Shown in pieces: positions 16,436-24,695 of a stretch of DNA of 46,503 nucleotides. The position numbers and the translations under genes are program-made. Location of the stretch: NCBI RefSeq assembly GCF_000332815.1, contig NZ_AOFD01000034.1, positions 1 to 46,503 of the forward strand, written 5' to 3'. Positions within the stretch are counted from its first letter, which is position 1. Each line of letters opens with the position of its first letter. Origin of the DNA: Arthrobacter nitrophenolicus (GTDB taxonomy: Bacteria > Actinomycetota > Actinomycetes > Actinomycetales > Micrococcaceae). The notes under the pieces are model-generated. The model made no database searches and was not told where the DNA came from. It was given only the letters and a program-made list of their open reading frames with translations.

Positions 16436-18796
16436 ATGCCCGATCCTCTGAAACGTTCCACTTCCGTCCTGCGCGCCACCCACGCACCCTGGGACGGGCC
16501 GCTGGTCCGGCCCGCAATGAGCAACACGGAGGAACGCCACGAAAGGTTCCGGGTCACCAGCCGATACGTGGAGCTGGGCGGGAAGCCGGCGATCCCGGTG
16601 TCCGGCGAGCTGCACTACAGCAGGGTTCCCCGCGCGCGGTGGGAAGAGCGGCTGCGGCTGATGAAGGCCGGCGGAATCACAGTGGTGGCCTCCTACACGT
16701 TCTGGATCCACCATGAGCGCACCGAGGGCAAGGTAAGTTTCGACGACGGCCTGGACGTGGCAGCGTTCGTCCGGCTGTGCAGGGAGGTCGGTCTGGACGT
16801 GGTGCTGCGCGTCGGGCCCTGGTGCCACGGGGAGGTCCGGAACGGCGGATTTCCGGACTGGGTCAAGGCGGCGCCGGCGCAGCACCGCACCAATGATCCC
16901 GCCTACCTGGACCTGGTAGGGCGCTGGTTCGGCTACCTGGGCGAGGAGCTGGCCGGGCTCCTCGGGCCGGACAGCAACGTCATCGGAATCCAGCTGGAAA
17001 ACGAGCTGTACGACCAGCCGGACCACCTCACCGAACTCAAGAGGCTGGCAAGGAACGCCGGACTGTCCGCGCCTGTGTGGACGGCGACGGCGTGGGGCGG
17101 CGCCGAGCTTCCCGACGGCGAGGTCCTGCCCCTGTTCGGCGGCTACGGCGACGGCTTCTGGGTGGACGCCGATGCACCGTGGGACCCCACCTTCCGCGAG
17201 CACTACTTCTTCAGCCACACCTGGGACGATCCGGGCATCGGCGCGGACGTCCGCGGGCAGCTGGGAACCCGCGCAGCCGCAGCCCCGCGGACGCCGTCGG
17301 CCCTTTTCCCGCCCGCCACCTGCGAGCTCGCGGGGGGCATGGCCACCGCCTACCAGCGCCGGCCCTGGCCTCAGGGCCTGGATGTGGGTGCGGTGGCGCA
17401 CAACAAGATCGGCAACGGCTCGGCCTGGCAGGGTTACTACATGTTTGCCGGCGGCATGAATCCGGCCGACGGACTGCAGGAATCACAGGACACGGGCTAC
17501 CCCAACGACCTCCCCCGGTTCGACTATGACTTCCATGCGCCGATCGGCGCCTCCGGGCGGCCGGCGTCCAGTTTCGCCGCGCTCCGGAAGCAGCACGCCT
17601 TCCTGGCAGCGTTCGGCGGGCGCCTTGCCCGGATGCCGTCCTCTTTGCCGGATGTCATGCCCGCAGGAGTGGAGGACGCCACCACCCTTCGCTGGGCGCT
17701 GCGCAGCGACGGCAGCACGGGCTTCGTCTTCATCAGCTGGCACCAGCCGCATGTCCCGCTGCACACCTACCGCGGCGCGCAGTTCGAGGTAACGCTCGAC
17801 GGCGGAGCGGTCACCTTCCCCGCCGTGCCCGTGAACATCCCGGCCGGAACTCTCGCCCACTGGCCCGTCAACCTGGACGTGGCCGGCGTGACCCTTGAGT
17901 GGGCCACGGCCTCCCCGCTGACCCTGCTCGAACCGGCCCCGGGAGTAACGGGCGGCCGGCCCACCCTGGTCCTCGCCGCCGAAGCCGGCATTCCGGTGGA
18001 GATCCGGTTCGCCGCCGGCACGGACGCCAGCGGTTCGGCTGCCGGCAGCGGCCGCACCGCCCGGCTTCCAGGCGACGAGCCGGAGGTGCTGACCGCGAAG
18101 GCGGGGAACGCCGTCGCAGACATCCTGGTCCTTCCGGCCGAAGCCGCGGACACGGCGTGGGTCCTGGAGAGCGCAGGCGGCCGCGAGCTGGTCCTCTCTG
18201 CCGGGCAGCTGTGGCTGGACGCCGGCGGACGCCTTGCGGGACGGTCGGCGGAGCGGCCGGACGTTCTGCGCTACAACCTGAACACCCGCACGTTCGACGC
18301 CGTCACCACGAACCACACCAGCCCAAGGCAGGGCAGGATGTCGGTTGAAGCGGTCCTCGTCCGCGAAGCCGGCCCCGTTCCGGCATCCTATGGGGAAGCC
18401 GCCAACCGCGCGGCCGCACCCGGGCCGCCCGTCATCGATAGCCTGGCCCGGGAGTACACCCTGGAACTCCCGGGCGGAGCCTTCCCCACCGGCCACGAGG
18501 AGCTCGAGATCCGTTGGGCCGGTGACGTGGCCCGCATCCTGGTGGACGGCGTGCCGGTGGCCGACCGTTTCTGGGACGGCTCCCCCTGGATCCTGAACGT
18601 GGCCGACGCCGGCATCCGGCCGGACCCAGGCGGGCCCGCCCACGTCACGCTGCAGATCCTGCCCCTGTCCCCGCTGGCCAAGGTCGGCGTACCGGCAGAA
18701 GCGCAGCAGCGGAGGGAGGCCACGGCCGGGGACCTTGCGGCGCTGGATGCCGTCCACCTGGTGTGCTGGATGGGGTGGCACGAAGCTGCGGACTGA
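16436..18796 (+). CDS. beta-galactosidase, glycoside hydrolase family 35
   Basis: 786 residues, no signal peptide. The N-terminal TIM barrel carries GELHYSRVPRARWEERLRLMKAGGI, WIHHERTEGKVSFDDGLDVAAFVRL and the acid/base Glu in QLENELYD (near residue 188); the nucleophile is probably the Glu of TCELAGGM (near 296). The remaining 400 residues are beta-rich jelly-roll domains. It should remove terminal beta-galactose from oligosaccharides in the cytoplasm. ATG 16436 has GATACT (16424-16429, with TG one base before it) exactly 6 bases upstream, so a leaderless mRNA is likely; ATG 16517 is an alternative. No sugar transporter is adjacent. Confidence 0.9.
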   Translation: MPDPLKRSTSVLRATHAPWDGPLVRPAMSNTEERHERFRVTSRYVELGGKPAIPVSGELHYSRVPRARWEERLRLMKAGGITVVASYTFWIHHERTEGKVSFDDGLDVAAFVRLCREVGLDVVLRVGPWCHGEVRNGGFPDWVKAAPAQHRTNDPAYLDLVGRWFGYLGEELAGLLGPDSNVIGIQLENELYDQPDHLTELKRLARNAGLSAPVWTATAWGGAELPDGEVLPLFGGYGDGFWVDADAPWDPTFREHYFFSHTWDDPGIGADVRGQLGTRAAAAPRTPSALFPPATCELAGGMATAYQRRPWPQGLDVGAVAHNKIGNGSAWQGYYMFAGGMNPADGLQESQDTGYPNDLPRFDYDFHAPIGASGRPASSFAALRKQHAFLAAFGGRLARMPSSLPDVMPAGVEDATTLRWALRSDGSTGFVFISWHQPHVPLHTYRGAQFEVTLDGGAVTFPAVPVNIPAGTLAHWPVNLDVAGVTLEWATASPLTLLEPAPGVTGGRPTLVLAAEAGIPVEIRFAAGTDASGSAAGSGRTARLPGDEPEVLTAKAGNAVADILVLPAEAADTAWVLESAGGRELVLSAGQLWLDAGGRLAGRSAERPDVLRYNLNTRTFDAVTTNHTSPRQGRMSVEAVLVREAGPVPASYGEAANRAAAPGPPVIDSLAREYTLELPGGAFPTGHEELEIRWAGDVARILVDGVPVADRFWDGSPWILNVADAGIRPDPGGPAHVTLQILPLSPLAKVGVPAEAQQRREATAGDLAALDAVHLVCWMGWHEAAD

Positions 18797-18861
18797 ACTG
18801 CCGGCCAGACACCGCAGCGCCTAAGCTGGCACAAAACGCGGCCACTGCAGAGGAGAAGCCC

Positions 18862-19395
18862 ATGGACACCAGCGGGCAGGCGGAGCGCTCGGAGACCTTC
18901 AGCTGGACAGACCCGAAGGTGGGACTGAAGTACCTCCCGACCATGTCCGGGCTGGACTTCCTCTCCGGCATGCGGGACGGCAGCATCCCGCGTCCGCCCA
19001 TGGCGTCGCTTATGAACCTGCGCCTGCTGGCGGTGGAAAACGGGCGGGTGGAGTTCGAGTGCCGGCCCGGCGAGGCGCACTACAACCCGCTGGGCGTGGT
19101 GCATGGCGGACTGGCCTGCACACTGCTGGACACGGTAGTGGGATGCGCGGCGCACAGCACGCTGGCCGCCGGCTTCGGCTACACCTCGATAGACCTGTCG
19201 GTCAGCTACCTTCGCCCCATCACGCTGCAGCATGCCGTGCTGCGGGCGGAAGGAACGGTGGTGAAATCGGGGTCCCGGGTGATCTTTGCGGAGGGCCGTG
19301 TCCTCGCCCCGGACGGCGGCCTGCTGGCCACCGCCACCAGTTCGCTGCTGGTTTTCGCTGCCGCCGCCCCAACGCAGGCGACACCCAAGGCATAG
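18862..19395 (+). CDS. PaaI-type hotdog-fold thioesterase
   Basis: 177 residues from ATG 18862, with GAGGAG upstream and a TAAGCT candidate -10 box about 40 bases before. The hotdog signature HYNPLGVVHGGLACTLLDTVVG (about residues 72-93) contains the conserved Asn, His-Gly-Gly and Asp of PaaI-like enzymes, followed by the SIDLSVSYLRPI strand. Such enzymes hydrolyse acyl-CoA thioesters, often aromatic ones. It follows the GH35 gene on the same strand but has its own promoter. A terminator hairpin follows directly. Confidence 0.85.
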   Translation: MDTSGQAERSETFSWTDPKVGLKYLPTMSGLDFLSGMRDGSIPRPPMASLMNLRLLAVENGRVEFECRPGEAHYNPLGVVHGGLACTLLDTVVGCAAHSTLAAGFGYTSIDLSVSYLRPITLQHAVLRAEGTVVKSGSRVIFAEGRVLAPDGGLLATATSSLLVFAAAAPTQATPKA

Positions 19396-19398
19396 CGG

Positions 19399-19423
19399 AC
19401 GACGGCGGGACGTCCCGCGTCGT
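19399..19423. terminator. GC-rich hairpin terminator
   Basis: ACGAC (19399-19403) pairs with GTCGT (19419-19423) around the 14-bp palindrome GCGGGACGTCCCGC (19405-19418), with one bulged G. It sits between the convergent thioesterase and SRPBCC genes. Confidence 0.55.
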
Positions 19424-19437
19424 ACGCTATCGTTCGG

Positions 19438-19935
19438 TCAGGCGTTGGCGTGCTCGGCGAGGATGCCGTCCATCTGGCCGACGGCCTCCTTCAGGCCCTC
19501 TTCCATGCCCATCGCCACCATCTGTTGCAGCTGTTCTTCGGACTCGAAGGTGGACAGCATGGTCATCCGGGTCCGCTCCCCCACAGATTCCAGGGTGACG
19601 GCAGCATGGGCACTCCCCATGTCTCCGGTCGGGTTGCCGTCACTGTCCGCGAAACCGTCGTTGAACTCGAGCCGGCGCGGCGCCTCAATGTTGGTGAACT
19701 CCCACCAGCCGTGGGACTTCTCTCCTTCGGGACTCGTCATGTAGTAGCTGGCCTTACCGCCCGGGACGAACTCATGCTTGTAGAACGTGGCCGGGTAGGT
19801 GGGCGGACCCCACCAGCGCTCCAGCTGGCGCGGGTCTTCGAAAAGCTGCCACACCCGCTCCACCCCCGCCTCAAACTCGGCAACGAGCGTCATGCTCAGG
19901 GCCTCGGGATTCGTGTCCATACTGATGACTGTCAT
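19438..19935 (-). CDS. SRPBCC (AHSA1-like) domain protein
   Basis: 165 residues. The AHSA1/CalC-like helix-grip fold is visible in VAEFEAGVERVWQLFEDPRQLERWWGPPTYPAT (about 18-50), FVPGGKASYYMTSPEG and the C-terminal long helix MVAMGMEEGLKEAVGQMDGIL. These proteins bind hydrophobic ligands or act as cochaperone-like domains. It lies 12 bases after the ArsR gene on the same strand, the common ArsR-SRPBCC pair in which the regulator controls its partner. GGAAGG precedes the ATG. Biological role of the pair is not known. Confidence 0.85.
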   Translation of the reverse strand: MTVISMDTNPEALSMTLVAEFEAGVERVWQLFEDPRQLERWWGPPTYPATFYKHEFVPGGKASYYMTSPEGEKSHGWWEFTNIEAPRRLEFNDGFADSDGNPTGDMGSAHAAVTLESVGERTRMTMLSTFESEEQLQQMVAMGMEEGLKEAVGQMDGILAEHANA

Positions 19936-19947
19936 GGCAATGCCTTC

Positions 19948-20280
19948 CTAACCTTCAGCGAGAATGTCGGCCATCCGGGCGGCACGCTGCCGCCAGATTT
20001 GTTCATATTCGTCGAGCAGCCGCCGGGCTTTCTGCAGGCCTTCATGATCACCCCGCACAATCTGCTCCCTTCCGCGCTTTTCCTTGGTAATCAGGGATGC
20101 ACGCTCCAACACCGCCACATGCTTTTGCACTGCGGCGAAACTCATGGCGTAGAGGGCCGCGAGACCCGAGACCGAGTACTCGCCGCCCGTCACCCGCCGG
20201 ACGATGTCGCGGCGCGTCGAGTCGGCGAACGCCTGGAAGAGGCGGTCAAGTTCGGTTTCGCGGAGCTGATCTACAACCAT
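19948..20280 (-). CDS. ArsR family transcriptional regulator
   Basis: 110 residues from ATG 20280. The winged helix reads LFQAFADSTRRDIVRRVTGGEYSVSGLAALYAMSFAAVQKHVAVLERASLI, with recognition helix SFAAVQKHVAVLE. There are no metal-binding Cys clusters, which fits the ArsR branch paired with SRPBCC proteins. A TTG four codons upstream is a possible but weaker start. The -10 box ends 8 bases before the ATG and the ATG lies inside an 18-bp palindrome, so the gene should give a leaderless, autorepressed mRNA. Confidence 0.9.
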   Translation of the reverse strand: MVVDQLRETELDRLFQAFADSTRRDIVRRVTGGEYSVSGLAALYAMSFAAVQKHVAVLERASLITKEKRGREQIVRGDHEGLQKARRLLDEYEQIWRQRAARMADILAEG

Positions 20281-20289
20281 TTGGTTGTA
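20272..20289. promoter_or_regulatory. ArsR operator overlapping the start codon
   Basis: A perfect palindrome with arms TACAACCA and TGGTTGTA and a TT centre. It spans the start codon of the arsR gene and touches the last base of its -10 box, so the repressor would block transcription start. Confidence 0.75.
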
Positions 20290-20318
20290 CAATATGCCTT
20301 GCCCGGGGCGGGGGTCAA
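20289..20318 (-). promoter_or_regulatory. promoter of the ArsR-SRPBCC operon
   Basis: On the minus strand, TTGACC (20313-20318) and TATTGT (20289-20294) are separated by 18 bases. Transcription should begin within a base or two of the ATG at 20280. Confidence 0.7.
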
Positions 20319-20382
20319 GGGTTTTTCCCCCTCTTTTGTGGCTTCAGTCCACGGTCTGGGCACGACGGGTAGGTTGAAGCGC

Positions 20383-21135
20383 ATGAGCATTTTCCTTGCC
20401 GGTGCCGGGCCGGACCCGTTGGCCTTTCCCGAAGTGTTCGACCGCTTTGCCGGGGAGGTGTCGCAGAAACCGGGTGCTGCCCGCTGCGCGACGATTGCCG
20501 TGGTGGTCCATGACCGGGCCGGCAACCCCGCTGGCCGGCTGGCCGAGTATGTCGAGCCGCTGCGCGCACGGCTGCCGTTTGAACCGGTTCCGGTACTCCT
20601 CGGCGGGGCCGGCGCCGCGGACCCGGAAATGTTCGACGGCGTGGATGCAGTGGTGGTGGGCGGCGGACTGACGCCGGCCTACCTGGAAGGCCTCCAGCCC
20701 GCGATGGCGGCACTCACCCGGACAATTGCACGCGGCGCCTCCTACCTTGGCTTTTCCGCGGGTGCCATGGTGGCGCCGGAACGCGCGCTGATCGGCGGCT
20801 ACCGGGTGGATGGCACCGAGGTATGTGGTGAAGAGTGCTCCGAGGGGCTGGATGTGCTCGATATCCGGGTCGGCCTCAGCCTCGCCCCCTTTGCCGTGGA
20901 CGTGCATGCCGCACAGGCCGGAACACTGGGGCGGGCGGTCGGCGCCGTGACAGCAGGGCTGGTGGAGCGGGCTGTTGCCATCGACGAAAACACCGCCCTT
21001 GTCCTGCCCCGGACGGGATCGCAGGACTTCGAGGTCATCGGCAGCGGCAACTGCTGGGACGTCCGGGCACACGCGCCAGGTGACGCGCAGGCGGCCGGCG
21101 CATCCGCCGTCGTTTCCGTCCTGCGGGCGGGCTGA
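20383..21135 (+). CDS. peptidase S51 (cyanophycinase/dipeptidase E-like) family protein
   Basis: 250 residues from ATG 20383. The nucleophile elbow GFSAGAMV (near residue 125) has the S51 G-x-S-A-G-A form. AVVVGGGLTPAYLEGLQ upstream is the family's conserved G-G-x-T/L region, and VDVHAAQAGTLGRAVGAV supplies a conserved His. S51 enzymes cleave Asp-containing dipeptides or cyanophycin; the family is also described as type-1 glutamine-amidotransferase-like. TAGGTT (20370-20375) lies 7 bases before the ATG with no ribosome site, so the mRNA is probably leaderless. The long frame upstream of the ATG overlaps the ArsR genes and is not coding. Confidence 0.8.
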   Translation: MSIFLAGAGPDPLAFPEVFDRFAGEVSQKPGAARCATIAVVVHDRAGNPAGRLAEYVEPLRARLPFEPVPVLLGGAGAADPEMFDGVDAVVVGGGLTPAYLEGLQPAMAALTRTIARGASYLGFSAGAMVAPERALIGGYRVDGTEVCGEECSEGLDVLDIRVGLSLAPFAVDVHAAQAGTLGRAVGAVTAGLVERAVAIDENTALVLPRTGSQDFEVIGSGNCWDVRAHAPGDAQAAGASAVVSVLRAG

Positions 21136-21148
21136 CGGCCCGCTGCTG

Positions 21149-21883
21149 CTACCCGTCGAAGTGGGTCTGGATGCTGTCGCCGGAGAGCTGTTCGATCAGT
21201 TCGGTGGCAACATCACGCAGCTTGCGGTTGCGGTTGCTGGAGACCTTGGTGAGGATGTCCATCGCCTCGGCCTGGGAGCAGCGGTTTTGCGCCATGATCA
21301 CGCCGCAGGCCAGGTTGATGGCGGTCCTGCTCTCCAGCGCCGCCTCAAGGTCCTCCGCCCGGTTCTGGGCGGTGTTGATCCGGACGGACAGGTGCAGCGT
21401 GTTGTGGGCTGCCGCAGCAAACCCCCCGGCCTTTTCATAGACGTCCGCGGTGAAGGCTCCCGGCTTGGTGGCAAAGAAGTTCAGGGCTGCGCGGGCGTCG
21501 CCGCTGATCTCCAGCGGCACGCCCAGGGTGCTGTGCACGTTGGCGGCGGCAAGCGCCTCGTTGTAGGCGGGCCAGCGCGGGTCCTTGGAGACGTCGTCGA
21601 TCATGACCGACGACATCTCGCGCAGGGCCCGGATGCAGGGACCGTCCCCCAGGCTTTGCTCCACGTGGTCGAGGTCCAGGGCGCGCTGGCTGCTCCCGGC
21701 CGCTGTGGCCGGCCGCCGGCGGAGCTGGAGCGTCACCGCGCATTCGATCTGGTCGTCGGCAGCTTCGGACACGGCCGCTGCCGCCAGGCCGGAAAGTCCG
21801 GAGAGGAATTCCACCGCGTTCTCCGCGCCCACCAGGATTTCCTGCAGCTGCTGTATTGACTCGTTATCTGCAGAACTCGACAT
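21149..21883 (-). CDS. GAF-ANTAR sensor-regulator 1
   Basis: 244 residues. An N-terminal GAF domain (about 30-165) has the subfamily segment SLGDGPCIRALREMSSVMIDDVSKDPRWPAY. A C-terminal ANTAR domain (about 178-235) has SRTAINLACGVIMAQNRCSQAEAMDIL, the three-helix RNA-binding fold with its conserved Ala, Gly and Met/Ile positions. ANTAR proteins bind paired hairpins in mRNA leaders and act as antiterminators; the GAF part probably senses a ligand or redox state. TAAGAT (minus strand, 21890-21895) lies 6 bases before the ATG, indicating a leaderless mRNA. It is divergent from GAF-ANTAR 2. Confidence 0.9.
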   Translation of the reverse strand: MSSSADNESIQQLQEILVGAENAVEFLSGLSGLAAAAVSEAADDQIECAVTLQLRRRPATAAGSSQRALDLDHVEQSLGDGPCIRALREMSSVMIDDVSKDPRWPAYNEALAAANVHSTLGVPLEISGDARAALNFFATKPGAFTADVYEKAGGFAAAAHNTLHLSVRINTAQNRAEDLEAALESRTAINLACGVIMAQNRCSQAEAMDILTKVSSNRNRKLRDVATELIEQLSGDSIQTHFDG

Positions 21884-21983
21884 GGGGACATCTTACTGGC
21901 CGCCCGGAAAAAGGAGCCGTGACGTCCGGGGAAACGTAGCCCCCTCCCGCAGGGCGGGGAACGGCTTGGCATATGCTGGGCGT

Positions 21984-22702
21984 ATGGCGCAGCAACTACC
22001 CCTGGACGAGCTCAGCACGATTATTGCTCGCATCCAGGGCCTGCTGCTGACGGAGGAAAAAGTGACCACGGCGGTCCAGCTCCTGGCCAGGGCGGCGAAG
22101 GAATCGGTGCCCGGAACCATCGGCGCCGGCGTTTCCCTCCTGGATGCCCGCGGCCGCCGGACCAGCAGCGGCTACACGGACGGCATTGTGGAAAAAGCCG
22201 ACGCCGCCCAGTACGAATACGGCGAGGGCCCATGCCTGACGGCCTGGGCCTCGGAGAAGCCGGTCCTGGTCCAGGACGTACATACCGATCCGCGCTGGAC
22301 CGGCTGGCGCAACGCCGTCCGGGACCTGCCCGTCCGGGCCGTTGTGAGCGCCCCGCTGATCGCCGGCAAGGAAGCCCTGGGCGCCCTGAAACTGTACGCA
22401 GCCACCCCAGCCACCTACGACGACTCCAGCGCCAGGCTGCTGCAACTCTTCGCCGGCCCGGCCGCCACCCTGCTCTCGCATGTGCAGGCCAGCGAGACTC
22501 CAAAAGGATGACCGAAGGCCTGCAGCTCACGCTGAACACCCGGGATACGGTCAATCAGGCATGCGGCGTCCTCATGGAACGGCTGGGCGTTTCCCGCGAT
22601 GCCGCGCTGCAACAGCTGCTCCGGCAGGCCAGGGAGCGGGCCAATACCCTGCAACAAGTCTGCGAGTCTGTCCTGGCCGGGACGCCAGCATCCGGAATCT
22701 AG
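21984..22702 (+). CDS. GAF-ANTAR sensor-regulator 2 (frameshifted)
   Basis: About 239 residues after repair. The GAF domain has YEYGEGPCLTAWASEKPVLVQDVHTDPRWTGW and VSAPLIAGKEALGALKLYA, and ends in frame one at 22511. The ANTAR domain NTRDTVNQACGVLMERLGVSRDAALQQLLRQA is in the next frame and ends at 22702. The join is the A-run 22502-22505; five A instead of four restores ETPKRMTEGLQL. TATGCT (21972-21977) is exactly 6 bases before the ATG, so the mRNA is probably leaderless. Without the repair the protein would be a GAF-only sensor lacking its RNA-binding half. Confidence 0.85.
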
Positions 22703-22711
22703 GCACCGCCC

Positions 22712-23044
22712 ATGGGCTTCGATCCAAATGAACCGGAACAACGGCGCCGTCTCCGCGCAGCACTGCGGGCAGCGGACATCAGCGTCTCCGAGCTCTGGCT
22801 TAAATACTTCAGCCTCTCCGGCGATGCCGGTGAATATGAAGTGGAAGCCTACTTGCAGGGACTCCTGTCCCTGCCCGCCGTCCAGCGGGACCTGCTCGCT
22901 TTGGCAGCCAACGAAATGATCGACGAACTCCCCCGGCCGCGCGCTCCATATTCGGACGACTTCGACCGCGAAGCGGAAGAGCTGGACAACCGGGATGAGT
23001 CCGGCGGGGCCGCTGGCGGGCGCGCTGCAGAGGCGGACGAATAG
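22712..23044 (+). CDS. uncharacterised protein inside the GAF-ANTAR cluster
   Basis: 110 residues, no family recognised. The first 70 residues look like a compact helical domain (RRRLRAALRAADISVSELWLKYF, then EVEAYLQGLLSLPAVQRDLLALAANEMIDEL). The last 40 are acidic and disordered (DDFDREAEELDN, then Gly/Ala). It starts 10 bases after the GAF-ANTAR 2 stop on the same strand, so it is likely co-transcribed. The size and charge suggest a soluble partner protein, but this is inference only. Confidence 0.65.
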   Translation: MGFDPNEPEQRRRLRAALRAADISVSELWLKYFSLSGDAGEYEVEAYLQGLLSLPAVQRDLLALAANEMIDELPRPRAPYSDDFDREAEELDNRDESGGAAGGRAAEADE

Positions 23045-23216
23045 CAGTCGCCGGACGGGGGCGCCGTATCGGAAAGCCTTGCACAAGCGTAGTGTCGAAG
23101 GTAGGAGATTTCGGGATGGCAAGAGGATCCGGAGGTTGAATACAGGGGCCAGTCCGCAGTAAGCGCGGCGGCCGACAGCCAGGGCAGAAGCTGGCGCAAC
23201 CAGGAATCGGGGCCTT

Positions 23217-23945
23217 ATGGCCGGGAATGATGCGCTGACCACAGCTGAGGAATACCAGGACCTGCTGCTGGAAAGCGCAGGGTTTGCTGAGTTCCTCCTG
23301 GGGCTGGCCGCAATCTCCGCCTCGCAGATCGCCGACGGCACGGCGCCGGTGCTGTGCACCATCACAGTGGAGCGCGACGGCGCCCCCTCCACCGTTGCCA
23401 GCAGCACCGAGGAGGGGCGGCGGCTGGACGAGACGCAGTACGTGGCCGACGCCGGCCCCTGCCTGACGGCGGTCCGGCAGCAGACGGTGGTCCTCATCGA
23501 CGACATCGATGCCGATACGCGCTGGGGTTTGTACGCCAGGGCGGCCCTCCAGCAAGGGGTGCATTCGATGATGGCGGTGCCGATACCGACAGATTCCCCG
23601 GCCAGGGCCGCACTGAACTGCTACGCGCAGCGGGCACATGCATTTGACCAGCGGACCGTAAGCCGGGTGCAGGGGCACGCCCAGTCCCTGTCCCGTATCC
23701 TCCGGCTGGCCCTGCGGCTGCACGCGCCCGAGGCCTACACGGGGCACCTTCGGAATGCCCTGAAATCCAGGGCGGCCGTGGATGCTGCCATTGCACTGAT
23801 CATGCTGCAGCACCGCGGCGGTCGCGAGGATGCCCTCGAACTGCTCCAGGTGGCCGCCAAGTCCAGCGACCGCCGGATCCAGGACATCGCCAGGGACATT
23901 GTGGACGGAGGAAGCTTTTCCGCCGCCCGGCTGGATGGAGGCTAG
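23217..23945 (+). CDS. GAF-ANTAR sensor-regulator 3
   Basis: 242 residues. The GAF domain has YVADAGPCLTAVRQQTVVLIDDIDADTRWGLYA and a MMAVPIPTDSPARAALNCYA strand pair. The ANTAR domain begins at about residue 180 with LKSRAAVDAAIALIMLQHRGGREDALELLQVAAK; the usual A-x-G-x-I-M reads A-L-I-M here, a small departure from the other copies. It follows a 172-base gap after the uncharacterised gene and is followed after 2 bases by GAF-ANTAR 4, so copies 3 and 4 form an operon. Confidence 0.85.
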   Translation: MAGNDALTTAEEYQDLLLESAGFAEFLLGLAAISASQIADGTAPVLCTITVERDGAPSTVASSTEEGRRLDETQYVADAGPCLTAVRQQTVVLIDDIDADTRWGLYARAALQQGVHSMMAVPIPTDSPARAALNCYAQRAHAFDQRTVSRVQGHAQSLSRILRLALRLHAPEAYTGHLRNALKSRAAVDAAIALIMLQHRGGREDALELLQVAAKSSDRRIQDIARDIVDGGSFSAARLDGG

Positions 23946-23947
23946 GA

Positions 23948-24685
23948 ATGGGCATCGAGGGCCACGTACCGGACACTGATACCCGCCTGCAGGAGCTGGT
24001 GCTGGACAGCCGGGACGTCCGGGACTTCCTGGCGGAGCTCGCTGTGCTGGCGGCCGCCCGCCTGTCCGGGCCGGGCAACACCATCCACAGCGGGGTTACG
24101 GTCCTGCGCCGCAAACGGCCGGAGGTCGTTGCCTGCAGCGATGCCGTGGCAGCGACCCTGGATGAGCTGCAGAACAGCTTTGGCGACGGCCCCTGCCTCA
24201 CTGCGCTGCGTACGGGGACAACCATCCTGGCGGCGGACCTTTCCACCGAGCAGCGCTGGACGCCCTATGTTCGGGCCGCGGCTGGCCAGGGGGTGTCCTC
24301 CATCCTTGCGGTGCCGCTGGACCTGGCCGGGGAGGCCGAAGCGGTCCTGAACCTCTATTCCGACCGTGTCGACGGATTCTCGGGTGAGGATATTACGACA
24401 GTGGAGGCTTTTGCCGGACAGGCCGCCAGTTCGCTGCGGCTGGTTCTGCGCATCACCCATCTGAGGGAAACCCGGAACGACCTGGCCGCCGCGATGCAGT
24501 CCAGGACGGTGATCGACATGGCCGTGGGAGCGATCATGGCTGAGAACCGCTGCAGCAGCGATGAAGCTTTTGCCATCCTCACCAGGGCTTCCAACGCGCG
24601 GAACGTCAAGCTCCGGGAGGTGGCGGCGGCGGTTGTGACGTCGATTGCCGGGCAGCAGCAGGTCCCCACCTACTTCGACGAATGA
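23948..24685 (+). CDS. GAF-ANTAR sensor-regulator 4
   Basis: 245 residues. The GAF domain has SFGDGPCLTALRTGTTILAADLSTEQRWTPYV and SSILAVPLDLAGEAEAVLNLYS. The ANTAR domain (about 180-240) has SRTVIDMAVGAIMAENRCSSDEAFAIL. It ends VPTYFDE, much like the IQTHFDG end of copy 1 on the other strand, so copies 1 and 4 are the closest relatives in this group. GGAGG lies upstream of the ATG inside the end of copy 3. It faces the siderophore-interacting protein gene, with 10 bases between stops. Confidence 0.9.
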   Translation: MGIEGHVPDTDTRLQELVLDSRDVRDFLAELAVLAAARLSGPGNTIHSGVTVLRRKRPEVVACSDAVAATLDELQNSFGDGPCLTALRTGTTILAADLSTEQRWTPYVRAAAGQGVSSILAVPLDLAGEAEAVLNLYSDRVDGFSGEDITTVEAFAGQAASSLRLVLRITHLRETRNDLAAAMQSRTVIDMAVGAIMAENRCSSDEAFAILTRASNARNVKLREVAAAVVTSIAGQQQVPTYFDE

Positions 24686-24695
24686 CACGGGCGCT

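Noticed and set aside
20344..21072. Long antisense frame opposite the S51 peptidase, and similar long frames opposite GH35, the acylase and the permeases
   Set aside because: High third-position GC leaves shadow frames open. Their translations are Gly/Arg/His-rich with no domain signatures.
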